Source of the DNA: an uncultured Synechococcus sp.
GTDB taxonomy: Bacteria > Cyanobacteriota > Cyanobacteriia > PCC-6307 > Cyanobiaceae
Reading direction: 5' to 3'
Length of the DNA: 42,278 bases
Assembly: GCA_903855705.1 (NCBI GenBank)
Contig: CAINZT010000072.1
Location: 1 to 42,278 of the forward strand
The notes under the pieces are model-generated. The model was not told where the DNA came from. It did not search any database and saw nothing but the letters and a program-made list of their open reading frames with translations. Numbering within the stretch: the stretch's first letter is position 1; every line of letters starts with the position of its first letter. Below are positions 16,190 through 23,412 of the stretch, in pieces. The position numbers were made by a program, and so were the translations under genes.

Positions 16190-17179
16190 ATGGCCGCGAT
16201 TTTCAGCGATAACAGCCTCACCATTGGTCACACCCCCCTGGTGCAACTCAACCGGGTCGTCGGCCCTGGCGGTGCCCGGGTGCTCGCCAAGATTGAGGGA
16301 CGCAATCCGGCCTATTCGGTGAAGTGCCGCATTGGTGCCGCCATGATCGCCCAGGCCGAAAAGGACGGGCTGCTGGGTCCTGGCAAGGAACTGATCGAGC
16401 CCACCAGCGGCAACACGGGCATCGCCCTGGCGTTTGTGGCGGCCTCAAAAGGGATCCCGCTCACCTTGACCATGCCCGAGACCATGAGCCTGGAGCGGCG
16501 CAAGCTGCTCACCGCGTATGGCGCCAAACTCGAACTGACGGAGGGTCGTCTGGGCATGACCGGGGCCGTCAACCGGGCCAAGGAGATCGCCGCCTCGGCC
16601 CCCGATCGCTACGTGCTGCTGCAGCAATTCATCAATCCGGCCAATCCCCAGATCCACCACGACACCACCGGACCGGAAATCTGGGCGGATACCGATGGCG
16701 AGGTGGACGTGCTCGTGGCTGGGGTTGGTACCGGCGGCACGATCACGGGGGTGAGCCGCTACATCAAGCAGACCCTGGGCAAGCCCCTGGTGTCAGTGGC
16801 GGTGGAACCAAGAACCAGCCCGGTGATCAGCCAACTGATGGCGGGCGAAGCACTCCAGCCCGGACCCCACAAGATTCAGGGCATCGGTGCTGGCTTCGTG
16901 CCCGGCAACCTGGAGGTGGCCCTAGTGGATCGGGTCGAACGGGTCAGTGACGAGGAGGCGGTGACCATGGCCCGACGCCTCATGCGCGAAGAAGGCATCT
17001 TGGCCGGGATCAGCTGTGGCGCCGCCACTGTGGTGGCGGTGCGCCTGGCCCAGGAGCCGCAGTTTGCCGGCAGCACCATCGTGGTGGTGTTACCCGATTC
17101 CGGCGAGCGCTACCTCAGCTCCGTGCTGTTCGAAGGGGTATTCAACGAAAAAGGCCTGGCGCCAGAGCGCCAGGCCTAA
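16190..17179 (+). CDS. cysK: Cysteine synthase A (O-acetylserine sulfhydrylase)
   Basis: PLP enzyme that joins O-acetylserine and sulfide to make cysteine, the last step of sulfate assimilation. It has 329 residues, the usual length. The PLP lysine lies in [11 protein letters not shown], which follows the E. coli CysK version of this motif and not the more usual VKDR version. Also visible are the substrate loop [13 protein letters not shown], the PLP phosphate loop [14 protein letters not shown], and [13 protein letters not shown] and GISCGAA near the active site. The gene is monocistronic by spacing: 163 bases follow the kinase gene and the next genes run the other way. A perfect hairpin covers the last codons. 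Confidence 0.96.
   Translation: MAAIFSDNSLTIGHTPLVQLNRVVGPGGARVLAKIEGRNPAYSVKCRIGAAMIAQAEKDGLLGPGKELIEPTSGNTGIALAFVAASKGIPLTLTMPETMSLERRKLLTAYGAKLELTEGRLGMTGAVNRAKEIAASAPDRYVLLQQFINPANPQIHHDTTGPEIWADTDGEVDVLVAGVGTGGTITGVSRYIKQTLGKPLVSVAVEPRTSPVISQLMAGEALQPGPHKIQGIGAGFVPGNLEVALVDRVERVSDEEAVTMARRLMREEGILAGISCGAATVVAVRLAQEPQFAGSTIVVVLPDSGERYLSSVLFEGVFNEKGLAPERQA
17152..17177 (+). terminator. Perfect 11-bp hairpin over the end of cysK, possible terminator
   Basis: AGGCCTGGCGC (17152-17162), a four-base loop CAGA, and the exact complement GCGCCAGGCCT (17167-17177) form a GC-rich stem that includes the first base of the cysK stop codon. No T-run follows on either side, so it is not a standard intrinsic terminator. 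It may act as an RNA-stabilising or pausing stem between convergent genes. Confidence 0.5.
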
Positions 17180-17242
17180 GGGACTGGCTGGCCCCCAAGA
17201 GAAGTCCAACCGAGCCATCTCGATCAAGCTTCGTCGGGTCGA

Positions 17243-17464
17243 TCAGTCCGGCAGGGCGTCAACCGACTGCAGGCGCTCGTTCAGCTGCATGGCCATGGTC
17301 TGCCGACCGACGGCCAGCACCTTGAGGGTGTCTTCGTGAAGACGCAGTTGGGCGTCAGCCACTTGCATGCCCCGAACCAGTTCTTTCAGCTCTTCAGGCA
17401 GGGTATTGAGGTCATAGCGCTTGCCCTCAAAGGTGAGGATCGGCTGTTGGGTCTCGTCAGTCAC
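17243..17464 (-). CDS. DUF6447-family small protein
   Basis: A 73-residue protein of unknown function from a GTG start. The core reads LTFEGKRYDLNTLPEELKEL, followed by VRGMQVADAQLRLHEDTLKVL and a C-terminal helix AVGRQTMAMQLNERL. I recognise this as the family labelled DUF6447, common in cyanobacteria and some proteobacteria. The protein is helical, with no membrane segment or signal peptide. It lies 26 bases downstream of another small conserved gene on the same strand, and converges on cysK. Function cannot be inferred. Confidence 0.82.
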   Translation of the reverse strand: MTDETQQPILTFEGKRYDLNTLPEELKELVRGMQVADAQLRLHEDTLKVLAVGRQTMAMQLNERLQSVDALPD

Positions 17465-17490
17465 GCGTAGGCAAGAGGGGGCGATCCAGA

Positions 17491-17829
17491 TTAGGGATCA
17501 ACAGGCGCTTTCGGCAGGGATGGTTGCCCAGCCTCCTGGGCGGATTCCCGGATAGGCCGTTTGAAGAAAAACATCAACAGCGGTCCTACTTGGCCGGTCT
17601 CGACCAACTCCCAACCGTCCTTTCCCAGCAGATTGAGGAAATACTGCAGCTGTTCTGCCGGGTGGCGAGGCAGGGGGGCTGCCTTGTATTGCTCGGGAAA
17701 CTCCCGGGCAATGAATTCGGGGCTGAGCACTCCCCCAAGGCGTTCGCTGGCCACCTGGGGATTGGGCGCCTGGGGGGGGGTGCCGCTCTCCAGGTTGATA
17801 TGGATGACGCGGTAGTCCCACTGGAGCAT
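17491..17829 (-). CDS. Conserved small protein with a DUF4177-like core
   Basis: A 112-residue protein from an ATG start. It opens WDYRVIHINLE and later has LNLLGKDGWELVETGQVGPLL and MFFFKRP. The pattern of a beta strand near the N-terminus, LG-x-x-GWELV and a final hydrophobic strand is that of the DUF4177 fold, here with a Pro-rich insertion (TPPQAPNPQVAS) between them. Function is unknown. It has no signal peptide or membrane helix. It is probably co-transcribed with the DUF6447 gene, 26 bases downstream. Confidence 0.75.
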   Translation of the reverse strand: MLQWDYRVIHINLESGTPPQAPNPQVASERLGGVLSPEFIAREFPEQYKAAPLPRHPAEQLQYFLNLLGKDGWELVETGQVGPLLMFFFKRPIRESAQEAGQPSLPKAPVDP

Positions 17830-18009
17830 GGATCAAACAGCTGACAGCCGTTCCCCAACCTAGATCGACTTCCGAACAGGAAACCTGCCCTGGCCAAGGC
17901 GTTTGGCACCGAGATCAGGATCGAGCGACGGGCCCAAAGCAAACACGATCGATCGGCCTGGCCAACCAACCTCCCAGCTAAGGACACTCAATTGTTGCTC
18001 TGATAACGT

Positions 18010-19755
18010 TCAGCGACTGCCACCGCCGCGGATCAACTGACGTTCGCAGAGATCCCTGTAGCGGCCGGGCCTACCGATCAGCTGGTCGTGGGTGCCCTGG
18101 TCGATCAGGCGGCCGCCATCGAGCACCAGGATCCGATCGGCCTCCTGGACCGTGGCCAGCCGGTGGGCGATCACCAGCACCGTGCGGCCGGCCATGGCCT
18201 GCTCCAGGCCCTGCTGCACCGCCGCTTCGGACTCGGCATCGAGGGCGCTGGTGGCCTCATCGAGGAGCAAGACAGCCGGATCGCCAAGCACGGCCCGGGC
18301 AATCGCCAGGCGCTGCAGCTGGCCGCCGGAGAAGTTGCTGCCCCGCTCCTCCACCCGGGCCTGGTAGCCCCCCGGCAGGGACTCGATGAAGCCATCGGCA
18401 TTGGCCAGTCGGGCCGCCCGGCGGATCTGGTCCAGGCTCACGTCCCGGCCAAAGGCAATCGCCTCAGCCACCGTGCCGGAGAAAACATTGCTCTGCTGGG
18501 GCACCAGGGCGATCGCCCGGCGCAGGTCTGCGGCCCGCAGCTCCACCAGGTCCTGGCCATCGAGTAAGACCCGGCCCTGTTGGGCGATGTTGAAGCGGAG
18601 CAATAGGGAAAACAGGGTGCTTTTGCCCGCACCAGAGGGACCCACAAGAGCCACGACCTGGCCGGGCTGAATGCGCAGGTTGAGCCCGTGCAGCACCGGG
18701 TTCTGGGGGTCGTAGCCGTAGACCACCTGATCGAGAACCAGTTCCCCTTGAACGGCTCCCAGGGCGCGGGCCCCAGGCTGATCCGGTGGTTCGATCGGCT
18801 CGGCCTCAATCGCCCGCAAGCGCCTCAGGGACGCCTGACCCTGCTGGAACTCGTTGAAGTTGGTGGTGAGGTGCGAGATCGGATCAATCAGCATCAGCAG
18901 GGCTGCCACGTAGCTACTGAAACCGGCGGAATTGAGGTCGTTGCTTTGAATCCGGGCCGCCCCCATCAGCAACACCGCCAAGATGCCGGCCGCCTCGATG
19001 AAACCCACCACGGGATATTGGAGGGCCAGCAGGCGCTGGGTACGGAAACGGGCCTGGCGGTGCAGGTCGATTTCGGTCTCAAAGCGGGCCTGCAGCCAGG
19101 GTTCGGCGGCAAAGGCCCGCACCAAAGGCAGGCCGGCGATCGCTTCGCCCAGTAGGGCCGCCAACTCGCTCACCTGCTTCTGGCTGCGTTCAGCGGCGCC
19201 CATCACCCGGGCGCCAAACAAGCTCACCAGCACGGCCACCAGGGGCGCCAACACCATGGTGCCGAGCGAAAGGCGCCAGTCGAGCCACACCATGTAGCCG
19301 AACACGGCCACCAGTTGCAACAGGCAGGGGGTGCTGTCCTGAATCGTTTTGTAGATCACCTCACCGACCCGGTCGGCGTCTTCGGTGAGGCGGTAGGTGA
19401 GGTCTCCGGCGGAGAGTTTTTCCAGGGCCCCGAATTCAAGCCGCTGCAGGCGGGCAAACAGCTGGCGACGCAGGTCCTGGCTCACCTGCAGGGCCGGGCC
19501 GGCTAGCAGGGTGTCCTGGCCGAACTGGGCAATTTTCTGCAGCATGAACACGGCGAGGGCCAAACCCACCACCTGCAACACCTTGGCCACGTCCCCAGCG
19601 CCAATTGCCGGGATCAACTGCCCCGCCAGCCAGGCCAGTAGGGGCCAGCAAGCGACGAACACCAGCATGCAGGCCCCACCGGCCCACAGCTGGCGTCGAT
19701 AGGGCTTCAGCAGGGGCAGAAGGCGCCGGAAGCCGGCCGGGGAAGGTGCGAGCAT
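18010..19755 (-). CDS. ABC exporter, fused permease and ATPase (MsbA/multidrug type)
   Basis: Half-transporter of 581 residues that would work as a dimer to export lipids, drugs or peptides. The N-terminal six-helix ABC membrane domain covers about 20-310. The ATPase domain follows from about 340: Walker A GPSGAGKST, Q-loop LVPQQSNVFSGTVAEAI, signature NFSGGQLQRLAIARA, Walker B VLLLDEATSALD and the switch His in VIAHRLATV. The ATG at 19755 is chosen over a TTG one codon upstream. It is divergent from the S4-domain gene with only about 20 bases between starts, so each promoter must lie inside the other's coding region or leader. The substrate cannot be told. Confidence 0.92.
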   Translation of the reverse strand: MLAPSPAGFRRLLPLLKPYRRQLWAGGACMLVFVACWPLLAWLAGQLIPAIGAGDVAKVLQVVGLALAVFMLQKIAQFGQDTLLAGPALQVSQDLRRQLFARLQRLEFGALEKLSAGDLTYRLTEDADRVGEVIYKTIQDSTPCLLQLVAVFGYMVWLDWRLSLGTMVLAPLVAVLVSLFGARVMGAAERSQKQVSELAALLGEAIAGLPLVRAFAAEPWLQARFETEIDLHRQARFRTQRLLALQYPVVGFIEAAGILAVLLMGAARIQSNDLNSAGFSSYVAALLMLIDPISHLTTNFNEFQQGQASLRRLRAIEAEPIEPPDQPGARALGAVQGELVLDQVVYGYDPQNPVLHGLNLRIQPGQVVALVGPSGAGKSTLFSLLLRFNIAQQGRVLLDGQDLVELRAADLRRAIALVPQQSNVFSGTVAEAIAFGRDVSLDQIRRAARLANADGFIESLPGGYQARVEERGSNFSGGQLQRLAIARAVLGDPAVLLLDEATSALDAESEAAVQQGLEQAMAGRTVLVIAHRLATVQEADRILVLDGGRLIDQGTHDQLIGRPGRYRDLCERQLIRGGGSR

Positions 19756-19775
19756 CAAGGAAAGCTATCAGCGTT

Positions 19776-20123
19776 GTGTTGTCCTTCCCCTCCGCCCCAG
19801 GCCCGAACGGGGAACGTAGCGGGGACGCCGACAGGAACGCAGCCGGCCCCTCGGAGCCGCCCACGACTGCGCCTAGGGACTGGCAGCCGCTAGCGACCGG
19901 TTCGGCGGGCTTAGATCAGCCGAGCGAGCTTCGCCTCGACCAATTCCTCAAATGGCAGGGCCTGGTAGGCACGGGTGGTGAGGCCAAATTCCGGATCCAA
20001 CAGGGCGACGTGCGCGTCAATGGCGAGCTGGAGCAACGGCGCGGCCGCAAATTGCAGCCCGGCGATCGGGTCACGCTGGCCGGCCAGGAGCTGGTGGTGC
20101 CTCCCTTTCAGGCCCGCCAATGA
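19776..20123 (+). CDS. S4-domain RNA-binding protein (YbcJ/RlbA-like)
   Basis: Small RNA-binding protein. The S4 domain fills the C-terminal half: ELRLDQFLKWQGLVGTGGEA, then KFRIQQGDVRVNGELEQRRG and RKLQPGDRVTLAGQELVV. This is the single S4 fold seen in YbcJ-like proteins, and in cyanobacteria it is common as a protein of about 75 residues. Here no ATG, GTG or TTG lies close to the domain. The nearest in-frame starts are a TTG at 19779 and a GTG at 19776, which give about 45 extra, Pro-rich and apparently unstructured residues. The frame is open further upstream, but that would overlap the divergent exporter gene. A non-standard start is also possible. The RNA target is unknown, perhaps a ribosomal or tRNA-related one by family. 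Confidence 0.8.
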   Translation: MLSFPSAPGPNGERSGDADRNAAGPSEPPTTAPRDWQPLATGSAGLDQPSELRLDQFLKWQGLVGTGGEAKFRIQQGDVRVNGELEQRRGRKLQPGDRVTLAGQELVVPPFQARQ

Positions 20124-20150
20124 AGCCCCTGCCAGGGCAGAGGCCAGCAA

Positions 20151-20282
20151 GCTTCGATCAAGACTGGCGATCAAGGCTTGCAATCAAGGCTTGCAATCAA
20201 GGGTTGCAATCAAAGCTGCCGATCAAGGCAGCTGATCAAGACCGCTGATCAGGACAGCGGCTCAGGGCCATCGATCAAGACC
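20151..20282 (+). repeat. Degenerate 13-base tandem repeat (GATCAAG-rich), about nine units
   Basis: Units of about 13 bases follow one another: GCGATCAAGGCTT (20167), GCAATCAAGGCTT (20180), GCAATCAAGGGTT (20193), GCAATCAAAGCT (20206), GCCGATCAAGGCA (20218), GCTGATCAAGACC (20231), GCTGATCAGGACA (20244), then more diverged copies to about 20282 and one before (from 20151). It fills half of the gap between the S4 gene and tpiA. Confidence 0.88.
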
Positions 20283-20384
20283 AAAGATCGAGCGGACTTG
20301 GGGCGGAAGGACACTGCGCCTTAGCCAGGGCAGGGGTCGCTGCCGATGGACCCTTAGGTTGGGATTTCATCACTCGGGAAGGCT

Positions 20385-21125
20385 GTGGGCAAGTCGGTGA
20401 TCGCAGGCAACTGGAAAATGCACATGACCTGCGCTGGGGCCCAGGCCTTTGCGAGCGCCTTCCTGCCCCTGGTCGCCAGCTTGCCAAGCGACCGGGAGGT
20501 GCTGCTGGCACCACCGTTTACGGCGATCGCCACCCTGGCCCAGGCCTTGGCGGGCAGTGGTATCAAGATCGGCGGGCAGAACGTCCATTGGGACCAATCC
20601 GGGGCCTACACCGGCATGATCTCGGCGTCGATGCTTCAGGAGCATGGCGTTACTCACGCCATCGTGGGCCACAGCGAACCGCGCAAGTACTACAGCGAGA
20701 CTGACGAGCAGATAAACCTTCGGGCCCGCACCGCTCAAAAAGCGGGCCTGATCCCGATCCTGTGTGTGGGCGAAAGCGACTCCCAGCGCGAAGGCGGCGA
20801 GGCCGAACGGGTGATCCGCCGCCAAGTGGAGCAGGGCATCGACGGGTTGGATCCGGCCAGGCTGGTGGTGGCCTACGAACCGATCTGGGCGATCGGCACC
20901 GGCAAAACCTGCGGCGCGGCGGAAGCCAACCGCATCTGCGGGCTGATCCGCACCTGGGTCGGCTACCCCGAGGTGGTGGTGCAATACGGCGGCTCGGTCA
21001 AAGCCGACAACATCGACCAATTGATGGCCCAGTCGGACATCAATGGCGTGTTGGTAGGAGGGGCGTCCCTCGATCCGGAGGGCTTCGCTCGGATCGCCAA
21101 CTACCAGGTGCCCGTGGCTGCCTAG
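20385..21125 (+). CDS. tpiA: Triosephosphate isomerase
   Basis: Interconverts dihydroxyacetone phosphate and glyceraldehyde-3-phosphate in glycolysis and the Calvin cycle. It has 246 residues, full length. Family motifs: VIAGNWKMH at the N-terminus (catalytic Asn and Lys), HSEPRKYY with the catalytic His, [13 protein letters not shown] with the catalytic Glu and the mobile loop, and [11 protein letters not shown] and LVGGASLDP at the phosphate site. HSEPRKYY replaces the more usual HSERRxxF, a small variation. Translation starts at GTG, with GGGAAGG close upstream. It is followed after 15 bases by folP, so the two probably share a message. Confidence 0.97.
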   Translation: MGKSVIAGNWKMHMTCAGAQAFASAFLPLVASLPSDREVLLAPPFTAIATLAQALAGSGIKIGGQNVHWDQSGAYTGMISASMLQEHGVTHAIVGHSEPRKYYSETDEQINLRARTAQKAGLIPILCVGESDSQREGGEAERVIRRQVEQGIDGLDPARLVVAYEPIWAIGTGKTCGAAEANRICGLIRTWVGYPEVVVQYGGSVKADNIDQLMAQSDINGVLVGGASLDPEGFARIANYQVPVAA

Positions 21126-21133
21126 GAGGCAGC
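21117..21133 (+). promoter_or_regulatory. Small hairpin covering the tpiA stop and the folP ribosome binding site
   Basis: GCTGCCT, a three-base loop AGG, and AGGCAGC form a perfect seven-base stem. It spans the tpiA stop TAG (21123-21125) and contains AGGAGG (21124-21129), the only Shine-Dalgarno-like sequence before the folP ATG at 21141. Ribosomes ending tpiA would open it. Confidence 0.5.
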
Positions 21134-21140
21134 TCTGGAC

Positions 21141-22001
21141 ATGGCAGCTCAACCCTTTGAACGCCTAGGCCTGGCCTTTGGGGAGCGAACCCATGTGATG
21201 GGGGTGATCAACCTCACCCCCGATTCCTTCAGCGACGGGGGTCAAATCAAGGGCGCTGACCAGGCCTTGGCAGTAGCCCGGCGCATGGTCGCCCAGGGGG
21301 CAGCGGTGCTGGATCTGGGTGCCCAAAGCACCCGGCCTGGTGCCGAGGACATTGGCGTAGACGCTGAATTGGCCCGGCTCCTGCCGGCCTTGCGGCTGAT
21401 CCGCTCGGCCCTGCCCCAGGTGCTCCTTTCGATCGACACCTTCAGGGCCCCCGTGGCGGCCGCCGCCCTGGAGGCTGGAGCCGATTGGCTCAACGATGTC
21501 AGTGCCGGCCGCATGGATCCGGACCTGCTTGGGGTGGCGGCCGCCTGGGGCTGCCCGCTGGTGTTAATGCACAGCCGCGGCGACAGCCGCAGCATGGATG
21601 CCCTCACGGCCTATGGCGACCTGGTGGATGAAGTGGTCGGCGAACTCCAGGAGGCGAGCAGCCGGGCCCGGGGGGCCGGCGTGACCGCCAGCCAACTGAT
21701 CTGGGATCCGGGCCTGGGATTTGCCAAAAGCGAAGCCCAATGCCTGAGCCTGCTCGATGGCCTCGGGCGCTTGCGGGCCCAGGGCTATCCCCTGCTGGTG
21801 GGCCCCTCGCGTAAGCGCTTCATCGGTGCGGTACTGAACGAGCCCCGGCCGAGGGCACGGCTCTGGGGCACGGCTGCGGTGGTCTGTAAGGCGATTGCCG
21901 CCGGGGCCGATCTGGTGCGAGTCCACGATGTGGGTCCGATTGTCCAAACCGCCCGCATGGCCGATGCCCTCTGGCGCAGACCGGTTGGTTCCCCAAGCTG
22001 A
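21141..22001 (+). CDS. folP: Dihydropteroate synthase
   Basis: Joins 6-hydroxymethyl-dihydropterin pyrophosphate with p-aminobenzoate in folate synthesis and is the target of sulfonamides. It has 286 residues. Signature motifs are MGVINLTPDSFSDGG, DLGAQSTRPGA, LSIDTF, NDVSAG, LMHSRGDSRSM, DPGLGFAKS and VGPSRKRFIG, with the final RVHDVG. All expected pterin and pyrophosphate contacts appear present. It lies 15 bases behind tpiA; an AGGAGG 12 bases from the start sits in a small hairpin. The end faces the antiporter gene (tail to tail, 105-base gap without a clear terminator). Confidence 0.96.
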   Translation: MAAQPFERLGLAFGERTHVMGVINLTPDSFSDGGQIKGADQALAVARRMVAQGAAVLDLGAQSTRPGAEDIGVDAELARLLPALRLIRSALPQVLLSIDTFRAPVAAAALEAGADWLNDVSAGRMDPDLLGVAAAWGCPLVLMHSRGDSRSMDALTAYGDLVDEVVGELQEASSRARGAGVTASQLIWDPGLGFAKSEAQCLSLLDGLGRLRAQGYPLLVGPSRKRFIGAVLNEPRPRARLWGTAAVVCKAIAAGADLVRVHDVGPIVQTARMADALWRRPVGSPS

Positions 22002-22106
22002 CTCTCCTTCGATTCGATCCAGCTGGCAGCCCCGATCAAGTGAGGCCTCATCCAGTTATTGCAGGCCGCAGCCGGTTATCGGGGTAAGGGCAAGGGGCCG
22101 GCCTAA

Positions 22107-23378
22107 TTACAGCTCCGCAGTAGCCGCCCGCCTGTTAGGAGTCTGGACAACGCCGTAGCCGAGCCGGCCCAACAGGGGCCCGGTCATCACGGTGGTGGCT
22201 AGGGCCATCAACACGCCAATGGTGAACAGTTCCGTGCTGATGACGCCCTGGGCCAAGCCCACATTCAGCACCACCAACTCGGTGAGGCCACGGGTGTTCA
22301 TCAACCAGCCCAGGGCCTGGGCCTCGCGGCTCTCAACACCACTGAGCCGGGCCGTGGCCCAGGTTCCCAGAAACTTGCCACAGACCGCCACTAGCAACAC
22401 GGCCAGCAAGGCCAACCACAGGGCCGGACTGTTGAGGCTGCCGATGCGGGTGTTCAAGCCACTAATCGCAAAAAAGAGTGGCAACAGCAGCCTCAACACA
22501 ACCGTTTCCAATTGCTGCTCCAACTTGCGCCGGAGTGGCGCGTAGCGAGGCATGGCCAGCCCCCAGAGAAAGGCCCCAAAGATCAGGTGAACCCCTAACC
22601 ATTCGGTCACAACCCCACTGAAGAGGGCGCCACTAAACAGCACCGATTGCAGCAGGGGGCCCAGATCGCGGCCCTGTTTGTAGTGCTGTTCCAACCAGCG
22701 CCGTAGGGGCCTGGTTCCGACCAGCACCACCAGGGCCCAGGCAGCCGTGCCGAGAAAGGAGCCCAATGCTCCCCAGGCGGAAGAGGAGCGGGAAAGGGCC
22801 ACTACGGCAGCCAGCAGGATCCAGGCGAGGGCGTCATCGATGGCGGCGGTCGTGATCGCCAGGGCCCCCACGGGCTGGTGCTGGAGGCCCCGGTCCCGCA
22901 GGATCCGCGCTAACACCGGGAAGGCAGTGATTGCCATGGCGGTGCCCATGAACAGCGCCCCGGAGAGCAGGTGATGGCCAGGGAGTAGGTCGGGAAGCCA
23001 GGTTTCAAACACTCCAGCCAGGCCAACCCCCAGGGTCAAAGGGAGGAGCACGCCAACGGCGGTGATGCGACTGGCCAAGGGCAGGCGACCAATCAACAGG
23101 TTGGGGTTGAGCTCAAGCCCCACCAAAAACATGAAGAGCACCAACCCCAACTGGCCGAGCAGGTTGAGCTGCCCACGAACCCCAGTGGTGAACAGATGGG
23201 TTTCCAGGGCAGGCGCCAAGGCCCCAAGCAGGCTGGGGCCAAGAACAATGCCGCCCACAATTTCGCCGACGACCCGGGGCTGGTGACACCGCTGGGCCAG
23301 GGCACCAAACAGTTGGGCGGTGACCGTAATCACCGCCACCGCCAGCATCGGCGTTGCCAGATCGACAGGGGCTGCCAT
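22107..23378 (-). CDS. Cation:proton antiporter, CPA2 family (KefB/NapA-like membrane domain)
   Basis: Predicted Na+/H+ or K+/H+ antiporter of 423 residues with 11-13 membrane helices and no C-terminal TrkA domain. Family features: QPRVVGEIVGGIVLGPSLLG in the first helices, LFMFLVGLELNP, MAITAFPVLARILRDRGL, and the ion-binding pair in AAIDDALAWILLA (adjacent Asp residues, typical of electrogenic CPA2 members such as NapA). GLNTRIG and MNTRGLTELVVLNVG lie near the C-terminus. It probably helps pH and salt balance in the plasma or thylakoid membrane; the ion is not determined. It is 34 bases downstream of chlH on the same strand, so it may be co-transcribed with it. Confidence 0.9.
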   Translation of the reverse strand: MAAPVDLATPMLAVAVITVTAQLFGALAQRCHQPRVVGEIVGGIVLGPSLLGALAPALETHLFTTGVRGQLNLLGQLGLVLFMFLVGLELNPNLLIGRLPLASRITAVGVLLPLTLGVGLAGVFETWLPDLLPGHHLLSGALFMGTAMAITAFPVLARILRDRGLQHQPVGALAITTAAIDDALAWILLAAVVALSRSSSAWGALGSFLGTAAWALVVLVGTRPLRRWLEQHYKQGRDLGPLLQSVLFSGALFSGVVTEWLGVHLIFGAFLWGLAMPRYAPLRRKLEQQLETVVLRLLLPLFFAISGLNTRIGSLNSPALWLALLAVLLVAVCGKFLGTWATARLSGVESREAQALGWLMNTRGLTELVVLNVGLAQGVISTELFTIGVLMALATTVMTGPLLGRLGYGVVQTPNRRAATAEL

Positions 23379-23412
23379 GGTGATTACTCGATAGGGTTAA
23401 GACCGAAGCCGA

